Shown here: in pieces, positions 51,277-59,979 of the stretch | Layout of the letters: each line of letters opens with the position of its first letter | Numbering within the stretch: position 1 is the stretch's first letter | DNA from: Pseudomonas lini | GTDB taxonomy: Bacteria > Pseudomonadota > Gammaproteobacteria > Pseudomonadales > Pseudomonadaceae | Reading direction: 5' to 3' | Assembly: GCF_964063345.1 (NCBI RefSeq) | Contig: NZ_OZ061318.1 | Location: forward strand, 3,286,001 to 3,350,000 | Length of the DNA stretch: 64,000 bases | Program-made: the position numbers and the translations under genes | The notes under the pieces: generated by a model | The model's input: only the letters and a program-made list of their open reading frames with translations | What the model was told of the DNA's origin: nothing | The model's database searches: none

Positions 51277-51839
51277 CAGCAATTCTCCGGATGGGCGCGG
51301 GTGGCGTTCCACAAGGTCGGCAGGAAGATCTCGGCCACCAGCACGCTCAAGGCACCGCGGTCGAAACGCGAGCGCCGGCCCCACAGTTCAGGGGTCTGAG
51401 CCTCCATCGGCAACCATGCTTGAGGATAGTGACAAACCTCGATAGCCCGGCGCTGAAACGCCTGATCGCAAAACAGCAATTCGCCCAGAGAGCGGCTGCC
51501 CAGTTCGTCCATATGTAATCCATCCCCCTGCAACGCGCTACGCGCCGCCACGCTGCGGGCAAACACCCAGGCTTCTCCGTGACCGCGCAGATACACCTCG
51601 CGCACCCAGCCTTCACTGCCTTCGGCCAACTCCAGCGCAGCACATTCATCGGCGCGTAGCGATTGCCAGCCCTCGAACAGCGGCGTGACGCTGAAGCTGT
51701 CATTCGACAGGCGGATCAGGCGCCGGGTCAGCGACCCTTCATCGAACAACCAATCAAGCGTAGACGTGTCGGGGAGGGGCGTCAGTTGGCTTCGAGGGAG
51801 CCAGACCGGCGTCGGGAAGGGAGCTTTTGAGTGCGGCAC
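51276..51839 (-). CDS. ubiC: chorismate pyruvate-lyase UbiC
   Basis: This 187-residue enzyme converts chorismate to 4-hydroxybenzoate and pyruvate. The conserved Arg segment WVREVYLRG and the C-terminal LVAEIFLP with the active-site Glu are present, along with SLGELLF in the middle. It is the first gene of the ubiCA operon; the order ubiC-ubiA with coupled translation is usual in proteobacteria. Confidence 0.95.
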   Translation of the reverse strand: MPHSKAPFPTPVWLPRSQLTPLPDTSTLDWLFDEGSLTRRLIRLSNDSFSVTPLFEGWQSLRADECAALELAEGSEGWVREVYLRGHGEAWVFARSVAARSALQGDGLHMDELGSRSLGELLFCDQAFQRRAIEVCHYPQAWLPMEAQTPELWGRRSRFDRGALSVLVAEIFLPTLWNATRAHPENC

Positions 51840-52039
51840 AGTGAGTCATTATTGGCAGCAAATGAGGCGGCGAGCTTACCATGTCAGGCACCGATTTTGA
51901 TTGACCGGCCTGCCGTTACGCCGAACAGGCTTGCATCTGCACGGCCCGATCAGTACAAAACGCCCCTGAGCCGGACGGCAACACTTCACCTATCGACCGT
52001 TCGTGCCGGCAAAAGCCTGAATCCTGAGGAAGTACCTGA

Positions 52040-52207
52040 ATGAAAAAGTGGCAATGTGTGGTCTGCGGCCTGATCTATAACGAAGCCGAGGGCTGGCCGG
52101 ACGACGGTATTGCAGCGGGCACGCCGTGGCAGGACGTGCCGGAAGACTGGCTGTGCCCGGACTGCGGCGTGGGCAAGATGGATTTCGAAATGATCGAAAT
52201 CAACTAA
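52040..52207 (+). CDS. rubA: rubredoxin
   Basis: This is a 55-residue single-iron electron carrier. The four iron cysteines occur in the two classic knuckles: CVVCG near residue 6 and CPDCG near residue 39, with [18 protein letters not shown] between them. The ATG at 52040 has GAGGAAG upstream. It lies 18 bp before the reductase gene, with which it forms an electron-transfer pair. PAO1 has two rubredoxins in tandem here as I recall; only one is present in this window. Confidence 0.96.
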   Translation: MKKWQCVVCGLIYNEAEGWPDDGIAAGTPWQDVPEDWLCPDCGVGKMDFEMIEIN

Positions 52208-52225
52208 GAACCAAAGGAGCAAGGA

Positions 52226-53374
52226 ATGAACGCACCTGTCGTGATCGTCGGCACTGGGCTGGCTGGCTACAACCTGGCCCGGGAGTTTCGCAAACTCGAT
52301 GGCGAAACCCCGCTGCTGCTGATTACCGCAGATGACGGACGCTCCTACTCCAAGCCGATGCTCTCCACCGGCTTCGGCAAGAATAAAGATGCCGATGGCC
52401 TGAGCATGGCCGAACCTGGCGCCATGGCCGAGCAATTGAAGGCCGAAGTGCGCACCCACACGCGCATCAGCGGTATCGATCCGGGCCATAAACGCCTGTG
52501 GATTGGTGAGGAAGCGGTGATCTACCGTGACCTGATCCTGGCCTGGGGCGCGGAAACCGTGCGGGTGCCCATCGAAGGCGACGCGGCGGATGCCGTTTTC
52601 CCGATCAATGATCTTGAAGACTACGCACGCTTTCGCGCGGCCGCAGACGGCAAGCGTCGGGTGTTGCTGCTGGGCGCCGGTTTGATCGGCTGCGAATTCG
52701 CCAACGATCTCATCCTCGGTGGTTACGAGGTGCAACTGGTTGCACCGTGCGAACAGGTCATGCCGACTTTGCTGCACCCGGCGGCGGCCGCTGCGATCCA
52801 AGCCGGTCTGGAAAGCCTGGGCGCGCGCTTCCACCTCGGGCCGGTGCTCAATCGCCTGCAACGAGTGGCTGATGGCCTGGAAGCGCATCTGTCCGATGGC
52901 CAAGTCATCCCTTGCGATGTGGTGGTGTCGGCCATTGGTCTGCGTCCGCGCATCGACCTGGCGGCCGCTGCCGGGCTGCAGGTCAACCGTGGCGTGGTGG
53001 TCGACCGTCATCTGAAAACTTCTCATGCCAACATCTATGCCTTGGGCGACTGCGCCGAGGTCGATGGGCTGAATCTGTTGTACGTCATGCCCCTCATGAG
53101 CTGTGCGAGAGCGCTGGCCCAAACCCTCGCCGGCAACCCTGTAGCAGTGAGTTATGGCCCGATGCCAATCACCGTGAAAACCCCGGTCTGCCCATTGGTG
53201 GTTTCGCCGCCGCCACGGGGCGCGGAGGGCGTCTGGACGGTCGAAGGGCAGGGCGCGGACGTCAAGGTGTTGTGCCGCGACAGCGCCGGCAAATTGCTGG
53301 GCTATGCCCTGACAGGCGCGGCGGTGATGGAAAAACTCGCCCTGAACAAAGAGCTTCCAGCTCTGCTGGCGTAA
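52226..53374 (+). CDS. rubB: NADH:rubredoxin reductase
   Basis: This 382-residue FAD-dependent oxidoreductase passes electrons from NADH to rubredoxin. The FAD Rossmann motif is [16 protein letters not shown] (residues about 5-20), the NADH motif is [15 protein letters not shown] (about 145-160) and the second FAD contact is [19 protein letters not shown] precedes the ATG. In Pseudomonas the pair supports alkane hydroxylation or oxidative-stress defence; no hydroxylase is in the window. Confidence 0.95.
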   Translation: MNAPVVIVGTGLAGYNLAREFRKLDGETPLLLITADDGRSYSKPMLSTGFGKNKDADGLSMAEPGAMAEQLKAEVRTHTRISGIDPGHKRLWIGEEAVIYRDLILAWGAETVRVPIEGDAADAVFPINDLEDYARFRAAADGKRRVLLLGAGLIGCEFANDLILGGYEVQLVAPCEQVMPTLLHPAAAAAIQAGLESLGARFHLGPVLNRLQRVADGLEAHLSDGQVIPCDVVVSAIGLRPRIDLAAAAGLQVNRGVVVDRHLKTSHANIYALGDCAEVDGLNLLYVMPLMSCARALAQTLAGNPVAVSYGPMPITVKTPVCPLVVSPPPRGAEGVWTVEGQGADVKVLCRDSAGKLLGYALTGAAVMEKLALNKELPALLA

Positions 53375-53566
53375 ATACCGGACGTTCTGTCGGAATCACC
53401 CCGCTTTTGCCCCCACAAAGGTCGCGGGGAGACTGGCGCCGCTCTGAAGCGCGTGCCATTCTCACTCCCGTCTGCCGCAGAGTAGAGCACCTGCGGCGCC
53501 TTAGGCGCTGTTCCAACGAGAACAGCACGGACATAACAACAAAAAACCGTCAAAGGGGCTTCACTA

Positions 53567-53842
53567 ATGCGTAAACCAGAACTCGCCGCTGCAATCGCGG
53601 AAAAAGCAGACCTCACCAAAGAACAGGCCAACCGCGTTCTCAACGCCGTTCTCGAAGAAATCACCGGCGCTCTGCACCGCAAAGACAGCGTCACGCTGGT
53701 GGGCTTCGGGACCTTCCTGCAACGCCATCGCGGTGCACGTACGGGCAAAAACCCGCAGACCGGTGAGCCAGTCAAAATCAAGGCCAGCAACACTGTTGCG
53801 TTCAAGCCAGGCAAATCGTTGAAAGACAGCGTTAATCCATAA
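53567..53842 (+). CDS. hupA: HU-family DNA-binding protein
   Basis: This 91-residue histone-like nucleoid protein has the N-terminal helices MRKPELAAAIAEKADLTKEQA, the central VTLVGFGTFLQRHRGARTGKNPQTGE (the HU signature with the DNA-inserting Pro region) and KPGKSLKDSVNP at the end. AAGGGG precedes the ATG. A terminator-like hairpin follows. The symbol follows common use for the copy near the rubredoxin genes; hupA versus hupB is not distinguished by sequence alone. Confidence 0.93.
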   Translation: MRKPELAAAIAEKADLTKEQANRVLNAVLEEITGALHRKDSVTLVGFGTFLQRHRGARTGKNPQTGEPVKIKASNTVAFKPGKSLKDSVNP

Positions 53843-53883
53843 TTGCGGCGAATTCCCTGAATAGTGGGGAGGACCGTATTGAA

Positions 53884-53921
53884 AAATGGGCATGCCGATT
53901 GAATCGGGTGCTCATTTTTTT
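53884..53921 (+). terminator. intrinsic terminator of the HU gene
   Basis: AATGGGCATGCCGATT pairs imperfectly with AATCGGGTGCTCATT, followed by a run of seven to eight T residues ending at 53921. Confidence 0.75.
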
Positions 53922-53997
53922 GCTTTCCGGAACTGAATTATTGTCTTGTTTCTCAAGTCTGGGGTGAGGACGGAGGCACAGAAACCGCTCCACTTTT

Positions 53998-55155
53998 CTA
54001 CTGCGTTGTCTCTGGATCCGGAGCCGGAATGACCACACTCGCCCAACTGGCTGTACGTTTGCGTTGTGTCAGAGCACGCAATGCTTCTGCGTCAGGTTCG
54101 CCTTTTTTCGTGAATTTGACAGGTGCCAAAACATAGAGCATCACCTTTTCCTCGTCGGGGATCGTCTCTTGTTCGGTTTTCGTATCCCAGGCTTTATCCA
54201 CGGCCACGAAAGCATCCACTTCATCTGGCCAGGCCAGGTTGGCATACATGGCATCGGAACGACGAATCAAGAAGCCTTCCGACAAGGGGCAATCATCGAA
54301 CGTGTGGCGAGCGAGCAGAGACAGCAACTCAACCGGAAAAACCCAAGGACTGTGCGGGGTAAAACCTTGCTGCGTAAGAGGCCAGTCGCCAGGCAAGCAT
54401 ACGAATAATTCCGTATGAGGACTTTCGGCAAAAAGTCCGATGGTGAAGAGCAACTTGAACTTGTTTTTGCCGTCAATACAGCTGATACGCAGCTCCAGAC
54501 CCTCTTCATTAGTGAAGGGACTCAGTTGCGCGGGTAAAACCCAGCCAGCGGTGTTGTGCACGAAAGTGACTATAGAACCACCAAATTCCTCGGGCTGGCT
54601 TTCAACAACGTCCATGATACTGACCGCCCCCGATTTTCTTAAGGTGGACGCAATATCTGTAAATCCCCAAGTATTGGCGATGTCCAATGGCGCGGTATTC
54701 AGCCTGGTGTGCAGTCGATTGATGTTGGCATGGTGTTCTATAAGAAGATTGACGACGTCCTCATGCCCAAAGGTAATCGCGTCAATCAGCGGGGTGGTTA
54801 TGCTGTTAGGCCACCCATCCACCAGAGCACCGGCCTCAAGAAACCATTGGCATGTTTGTAGATGTCCATTGCCAGCGGCTGCGGCAAGTGGCGTGCTATT
54901 GCCGGAACTGGCAGCAGGCTGGTCCAGCGCAATACCTAAAGACACCAATAAGCGGCAAATTTCGGTTTGACCCTGTTCGGCAGCCATGTGCAGCAGGGTC
55001 TCATGCCCATCAAGACCATACATGGGCAGGTGCAATAGAACGGAATTTTTCTCTAGGTGCTTTTTTAGTGAGGCTGCATTTCCCGACGCGATGTCTGCGT
55101 GAATGGCTAATAAAGTCTTGATGTTCTTTTCATAAATTTCTTCTGGGTTGTTCAT
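53998..55155 (-). CDS. ankyrin-repeat plus SUFU-like protein, predicted immunity protein of the Rhs toxin
   Basis: This 385-residue protein has an N-terminal ankyrin array (about residues 45-185; GHETLLHMAAEQGQTEICRLLVSLG, STPLAAAAGNGHLQTCQWFLEAG, TTPLIDAITFGHEDVVNLLIEH, TAPLDIANTWGFTDIASTL). Its C-terminal domain (about 190-370) resembles the suppressor-of-fused family in the segments FKLLFTIGLFAES, HTELFVCLPGDWPL and VFPVELLSLLARHTF. Both folds recur among polymorphic-toxin immunity proteins. The ATG directly follows the Rhs stop (TAAATG), so translation is coupled. No signal peptide is present, so it would act in the cytoplasm on the nuclease tip. The immunity role is inferred from position and fold. 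Confidence 0.8.
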   Translation of the reverse strand: MNNPEEIYEKNIKTLLAIHADIASGNAASLKKHLEKNSVLLHLPMYGLDGHETLLHMAAEQGQTEICRLLVSLGIALDQPAASSGNSTPLAAAAGNGHLQTCQWFLEAGALVDGWPNSITTPLIDAITFGHEDVVNLLIEHHANINRLHTRLNTAPLDIANTWGFTDIASTLRKSGAVSIMDVVESQPEEFGGSIVTFVHNTAGWVLPAQLSPFTNEEGLELRISCIDGKNKFKLLFTIGLFAESPHTELFVCLPGDWPLTQQGFTPHSPWVFPVELLSLLARHTFDDCPLSEGFLIRRSDAMYANLAWPDEVDAFVAVDKAWDTKTEQETIPDEEKVMLYVLAPVKFTKKGEPDAEALRALTQRKRTASWASVVIPAPDPETTQ

Positions 55156-58100
55156 TTAAAAAATACCTTTTGTCATTTGAGCACCCATTTTTTTCAATGC
55201 GTTTTGGACACTGGCCAGCCCGCCGACGTCCGCTTTCTGAAGTATTTCATTGACTTTTTTGGCGCTGGCTATCGAGTGATTCCCTCCACCATTTTGGGCC
55301 CAAGTGAAGTTGCGCGGGTCGTTGTTTAGGCCAATTTTGTGTTTGGCCAGAATTTTTTGCGAGTCGGTAATGTACTTTTGATTTTGAGCTTTCCAGCTTT
55401 TCGGAGCTTTTTCGCGGACGATATGATGGTAATGCGGCTTTACCATACCCTTAGGTGCAGGCCCCATCGCTCTCTTCTGTGAGGCGCTGAGTCGACAAAC
55501 TTCCCACCCCCACGGATCCACCCACCCAATCGGATTCGGTGCGTATTGATAGAGGTTAAATCCCCCCATCAACCCAATCGGATCCGGCGTCGTAAACCGC
55601 CCCACATCCGGATCGTAAAACCTGAACGTATTGAAATGCAGCCCCGTCTCCCGGTCCAGGTACTGCCCCTGAAACCGCAGGTTCTGCTCTTCGATGTAAT
55701 ACGGCTCGCGCACCTCTTCTAACGTGTTGCCCCACACCCGATAACTCGCCTGCCAGACGTTGTGGCCGTCCGCTTCGGTGAGTTGTTCCGGCAGGCCGTT
55801 GAGGTCATTGTGGTAATAGCGGATTTTTCGCAGCGGGCCGATACCATCGACGCGGGCCAGGGGTTCGTAACCGTCGTCTTCGTAGAGGTAAAGGCTGGTC
55901 TGTTGATGGCGATGTTCCTGCAACAGGCGCAGACCGTCCCAGGTGAAGCGGGTTTCACCGAGCGGGTAGCCGTTGGTGTCGTGCTCGGTTTTTTTAATGC
56001 GTCGACCCAGTGGGTCGTAGGTCATCCTGAGCACGCTGCCGTTTTCATTGCGCACTTCAATCAATCGGCTTTCGGCGTCGTAACCGAAGCGCTGCAGGCC
56101 CCGTTTAGCGCTGCGTTTTTCGATCATCCGGCCAAATGCGTCGTAGCGGTAACGCTTGTCTTGGTAGGTCAGCAGTTTGTTGTGTACCACCAGTCCGGCG
56201 CCGGGTTGTGGGCCGTCCAGCAGGTTGGCGGCGGCGTCGTAGGCGAAGGTTTCGCGCTGGCCGTGCAGGCTGTCCTGGCTGGCAATGATGCGGCCGGTGG
56301 CGTCGTAGTGCAGCAGTTGGCGATGTTGCGCGGCGGGTTGTTGGTCGAGTTTGCCGATCAGGTTGTCGGCGGGGTCATATTCGAAATGTTTCTGCACGGC
56401 TGCCGGCATCAGCGATGGCTGGCTGGTGTGTCGGCGCTGGCGTGAGCGTAAACGTCCGCAGCGGTCATATTCGCTGCGGGTGCTGATCTGGCCTTGGGTG
56501 CGCAGCACTTCGCGGTGCAGGCGATCGCGTTCGAAGTCGCTGATGACCTGGCCGTCGAGGTTGATCTGGTGCAGGTGGCCGCTGCCGTAATACAGGCGAT
56601 TGATCCAGCGGCGGTCGGGCAGTTGGGTCTGGATCAGGTTGCCGAGTTCGTCATAGTGATATTGCAGGCTGCCAGCCGCGCTTTGTTCTTCGAGCAATTG
56701 GCCGAGGGCATCGTAGGCGAAGCTCAGGGTTTGTGCGTTGGCGTGGTGGTCGGTAAAGGTGACGGCGGTGAGCTGGTCCAGTGGGTCGTAGGTGTAGTCG
56801 GTGCGGCCATCGTCGGTGATTTTGGCGATCAGCCGGCCGACGGCGTCGCGCTCCAGTCGATGAACGATGGGGGCCGGGGGCGTCTCGGGGACGATGGCCA
56901 AGCCGTTGCCGTAAGGCGCCGGAACAGCCGTTACCGCCGCGACGTTATCCAGCAGGTCATAGATGTAGCGCTTGGCGCTGCCATCCAGATCCTGTTGTTC
57001 GGTCAGCCGATCTCCCGCATCCCAGGCAAACCGATAACTTTCACCGTTCTCATTGGTCAGCGCTTGTAGCCGCCCATAGCTGTCATACCCGAACTGCACT
57101 TGCCGGCCGTGGGCGTCGGTGCGCTGACGCACCTGGCCGCGACGGTTGTGTTGATAGAGCGTGGTGTGCCCGGCCGGGTCGGTATAACCGGTCAATTGGC
57201 CGCTGACGTCGCGCTGATAGTGCTCGGTACGGCCGTCCGGCAATTGGCTGCTGAGCAACCGCCCTTGGGCGTCGTAGCTGAATTGGCTGCGCTCGCCGAG
57301 GGCATCAGTGATGGTTTGCAGATAGCCCCGGTTGTCGTAAGTGAACCGCGTCGGATAACCCGAGCAATCGATGTGTTCGACCAATTGGCCGAACGGGTTC
57401 CAGCGTAGCTTTTTGCTTTTACCGGTGGCGTCGATGATCTCGACGACCTGGCCGTGGGTGTCGTAGCGGTATCGGGTGATGTGGCCCAGCGGATCGGTTT
57501 CGGCGATGCAGTTGCCGCGCTGATCGTAGCGGTATTGCCAGCTATTGCCGGCGGCATCGGTTTCCACCAGCGGCAAGGCCCAGAGCTCCAGCCACAAGGT
57601 CGAGTCGCTGCGACCCAGCGGGTCGGTTTCGCCGATCAGATTGCCGGCGTCGTCGTAGCTGTATTCGTAGTGCCCACCCTGCGGGTCGGTGGCGCTGAGC
57701 AATTGGCGCTCGTCGTTCCACTCGAACTGCCAGGTCTGGCCAAGGTTGTCGGTGTATTCGGTGATCTGGTGCTGGTTGTTCCAGCGTCGTGTACTAATGC
57801 GCTGCAAATCATCGGTAATGCGCGTAACACCGGCGTCGAGGTCATAGTCGAACTGGTAAGCATCGCCCTCGTCGGTCCAGTGCCGGACCACGCGCCATTC
57901 TTTTTCCTCGATGTAAGCCCATTCATAGAAGCAACGCAGCCCCGTGGGCAACTGGTGCTCGACCATCCGCTGTCCGGCGTCGTAACTGAAGCGCCGTTGC
58001 ACCTGGCCGGTGGCGTCACGCACTTCGGTCAGGTTGCCTGACTGATCGTAGCCATAACTCACCAACACTTCGCGGTGTTGGTCAGGGTAGACCCGCTCCA

Positions 58101-59514
58101 CCTGACTGACCCGTGTCTGAAGGTAGGTCAATTCCACCTGAACCAAGTCAAAGGTGTCGCGCAGTTTTACAAGGCGTCCGACGTCGTCATAGTCGAGATG
58201 GATGCGGTTGTCGTTGCGGTCACCCAATTGATCAAGGCGCAGCAGCGCGGTATTGCCCGGCGTTGGATTGAACAAGCGGTACACACCGTCATCGCTTTCA
58301 ATCAGCAACTGCCCATTAACGTGCCGCCGGACACTCAGCCCTTCACCCGCGCTGAACACCGCGCCGCCCAACGGAATCGAACCCATGTCGATGCGCCGGC
58401 CCTGTTCATCGGTGTAGACCAGCGTTTCACCGCCCTCCGGATGAGGCAGGATTTCAACCCGCACCTCGTAGGACACGCTCCAACCCGCCCCGAACAAGCC
58501 GTCGCGACGCTCGTCACGGCTGTTGTAGAAGCGCTGCCAATCTATCGGCAGCACCCCCGGCAACACGAAATCCAGCTCTTCGTCACCGCCCAACACCTTG
58601 GCCCCGGTGGCGGCGTGCACCGGGTTCGACGAGCCCATGGCGGCGTTGGCCATGGCGCCCATCGCGCTGCTGACGGCCATCGACGTCGCGCCACCGACCA
58701 GCATGCACGGCAATTTGCTGAAGAACTTGCCTTTGCCGCCCTTGAGCATCAGCAACGCGGTGACCGCCAGGCCCACGCCCGGGGTCTTGCCGCTGCGGAT
58801 CTCGCGCACCACCACCGAACCGCCGCCAATGGTCACATTGGAGGAAATCAGCCCGGACGATACGACCTTGGCATCGCAGGTGCTGCGATCGCCGCTGCGC
58901 ACGGCGGGCTGGCCGTTGATGGTGACTTTGTCCGAGCCCTCGGCCAGAAACTGCGGCGGCATCGGCGGATGCTTCATGCAGACGAGCAGGTCCAGCGGCT
59001 TGGGCACGGCGCCAGGTGCCGGGGTGGCAACGGTGGGGCGCCACATCTGCGAGAAGAAGCTCTCGGCCATGTCGAGGTAACTGGCTTCGGCTTCCGGCTC
59101 GGGTATTTCCAGCTCGGTGCCGGCCGGCGCGACATGGGACGGGATCGCCCCGGCGGCCCGGGCGGCGGGAATGTTGTTGGTGAGGGTGTTGGTGGAGCCG
59201 GTGAGAATGTTCGCCTGTACCGTGGGCGGAAACAGCGAATTACTGAAACTCTCGCATAAATTGCTCAGGCCCTTGTCGGCCCCGGTCTTGCTCATGGCGA
59301 GGCCGACGATCGTGCCCACCACCAAGCCGAGCACGACGCAACCCAACCCGCCGGTGACGACCGTGATGCCCGTGGCCGCCACCACGGCGGCGGTGGCCAG
59401 CGCGGTGATCGCGATGTTGGCTGCCACCTCGAGCACGCCGCCGAGGATGTCGGCCATCATCGAGGTGTGGTTGAGTGCATCACCCAGCCGGGCGGCCCAG
59501 AGCGCGTCAGACAT
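55156..59514 (-). CDS. T6SS Rhs effector: prePAAR, PAAR, Rhs cage, HNH/AHH-like nuclease tip
   Basis: The 1452-residue protein begins with a prePAAR motif AARLGDALNH (residues 7-16, pattern AARxxDxxxH). Hydrophobic helices (about 30-75) and a PAAR spike domain (about 95-245; VTINGQPAVRSGD, GSVVVRE) follow, then a second hydrophobic stretch (about 248-295). RHS/YD repeats (about 300-1310) form the cage. The core ends with the conserved DPIGLMGGFNLYQYAPN and GWVDPWGW. The variable tip (about 1338-1452) contains HYHHIV and GLNNDPRNF with GGGNHS, an HNH/AHH nuclease-like pattern. It starts 12 bp after the Eag gene. Base composition near the tip looks lower in GC, as is usual for exchangeable toxin ends. 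Confidence 0.93.
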   Translation of the reverse strand: MSDALWAARLGDALNHTSMMADILGGVLEVAANIAITALATAAVVAATGITVVTGGLGCVVLGLVVGTIVGLAMSKTGADKGLSNLCESFSNSLFPPTVQANILTGSTNTLTNNIPAARAAGAIPSHVAPAGTELEIPEPEAEASYLDMAESFFSQMWRPTVATPAPGAVPKPLDLLVCMKHPPMPPQFLAEGSDKVTINGQPAVRSGDRSTCDAKVVSSGLISSNVTIGGGSVVVREIRSGKTPGVGLAVTALLMLKGGKGKFFSKLPCMLVGGATSMAVSSAMGAMANAAMGSSNPVHAATGAKVLGGDEELDFVLPGVLPIDWQRFYNSRDERRDGLFGAGWSVSYEVRVEILPHPEGGETLVYTDEQGRRIDMGSIPLGGAVFSAGEGLSVRRHVNGQLLIESDDGVYRLFNPTPGNTALLRLDQLGDRNDNRIHLDYDDVGRLVKLRDTFDLVQVELTYLQTRVSQVERVYPDQHREVLVSYGYDQSGNLTEVRDATGQVQRRFSYDAGQRMVEHQLPTGLRCFYEWAYIEEKEWRVVRHWTDEGDAYQFDYDLDAGVTRITDDLQRISTRRWNNQHQITEYTDNLGQTWQFEWNDERQLLSATDPQGGHYEYSYDDAGNLIGETDPLGRSDSTLWLELWALPLVETDAAGNSWQYRYDQRGNCIAETDPLGHITRYRYDTHGQVVEIIDATGKSKKLRWNPFGQLVEHIDCSGYPTRFTYDNRGYLQTITDALGERSQFSYDAQGRLLSSQLPDGRTEHYQRDVSGQLTGYTDPAGHTTLYQHNRRGQVRQRTDAHGRQVQFGYDSYGRLQALTNENGESYRFAWDAGDRLTEQQDLDGSAKRYIYDLLDNVAAVTAVPAPYGNGLAIVPETPPAPIVHRLERDAVGRLIAKITDDGRTDYTYDPLDQLTAVTFTDHHANAQTLSFAYDALGQLLEEQSAAGSLQYHYDELGNLIQTQLPDRRWINRLYYGSGHLHQINLDGQVISDFERDRLHREVLRTQGQISTRSEYDRCGRLRSRQRRHTSQPSLMPAAVQKHFEYDPADNLIGKLDQQPAAQHRQLLHYDATGRIIASQDSLHGQRETFAYDAAANLLDGPQPGAGLVVHNKLLTYQDKRYRYDAFGRMIEKRSAKRGLQRFGYDAESRLIEVRNENGSVLRMTYDPLGRRIKKTEHDTNGYPLGETRFTWDGLRLLQEHRHQQTSLYLYEDDGYEPLARVDGIGPLRKIRYYHNDLNGLPEQLTEADGHNVWQASYRVWGNTLEEVREPYYIEEQNLRFQGQYLDRETGLHFNTFRFYDPDVGRFTTPDPIGLMGGFNLYQYAPNPIGWVDPWGWEVCRLSASQKRAMGPAPKGMVKPHYHHIVREKAPKSWKAQNQKYITDSQKILAKHKIGLNNDPRNFTWAQNGGGNHSIASAKKVNEILQKADVGGLASVQNALKKMGAQMTKGIF

Positions 59515-59526
59515 GCAAGGTGCTCA

Positions 59527-59961
59527 TCAGGCCGTAACGTCGAACAATAGCGAACTCTTGATAGTCGCCCAATGCGCGGCTTCGGCATCGCCGAGTTTTT
59601 CGGCCTTCACGTAGCTCAGGGCGAGCATTTTGCGGGTGCCGGGCAACACCAGTGCCAACTGGTATTGGAAGACTTTGTCGTTGCCCTTGTTGAACTGGCT
59701 GCGCAACTCGATGCCTTCGACTTGCTGGCTGGCGCCCAGACGCACGGCGACGCCCGGTTGAAAACGCAAGTCTTGCACCTGCTTTTCCAGGCGCTTGAGC
59801 TGGTCGTCGAAGTTGCTTTGCAAGGTTTCGCCCTCGGCCAGCAAGCTGCGGCTGACAATCAGCGACGTGCCCAGTTCAGGGAACTTGAGGATGTTGATCG
59901 ACGCGTCTTGCAGTTCGCCTGCCGGCAGTTGGAACTGGAATTCATTGATTCGGTAAGTCAT
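59527..59961 (-). CDS. eagR: Eag chaperone (DUF1795/DcrB-like)
   Basis: This 144-residue protein has the DUF1795 fold (MTYRINEFQFQLPAGELQDASINIL at the start; LVLPGTRKMLALSYVKAE near the end). Eag proteins bind the prePAAR transmembrane segments of T6SS effectors and stabilise them before secretion. It lies between vgrG and a prePAAR-Rhs gene, with 18 and 12 bp gaps, as expected. Start 59961 (MTYRINEF) was preferred to a Met three codons upstream. Confidence 0.93.
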   Translation of the reverse strand: MTYRINEFQFQLPAGELQDASINILKFPELGTSLIVSRSLLAEGETLQSNFDDQLKRLEKQVQDLRFQPGVAVRLGASQQVEGIELRSQFNKGNDKVFQYQLALVLPGTRKMLALSYVKAEKLGDAEAAHWATIKSSLLFDVTA

Positions 59962-59979
59962 GGAACACAAATCTCGTGA

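Noticed and set aside
53262..53893. Minus-strand frames overlapping the HU gene
   Set aside because: They overlap a conserved HU gene and its terminator and show no protein family features.
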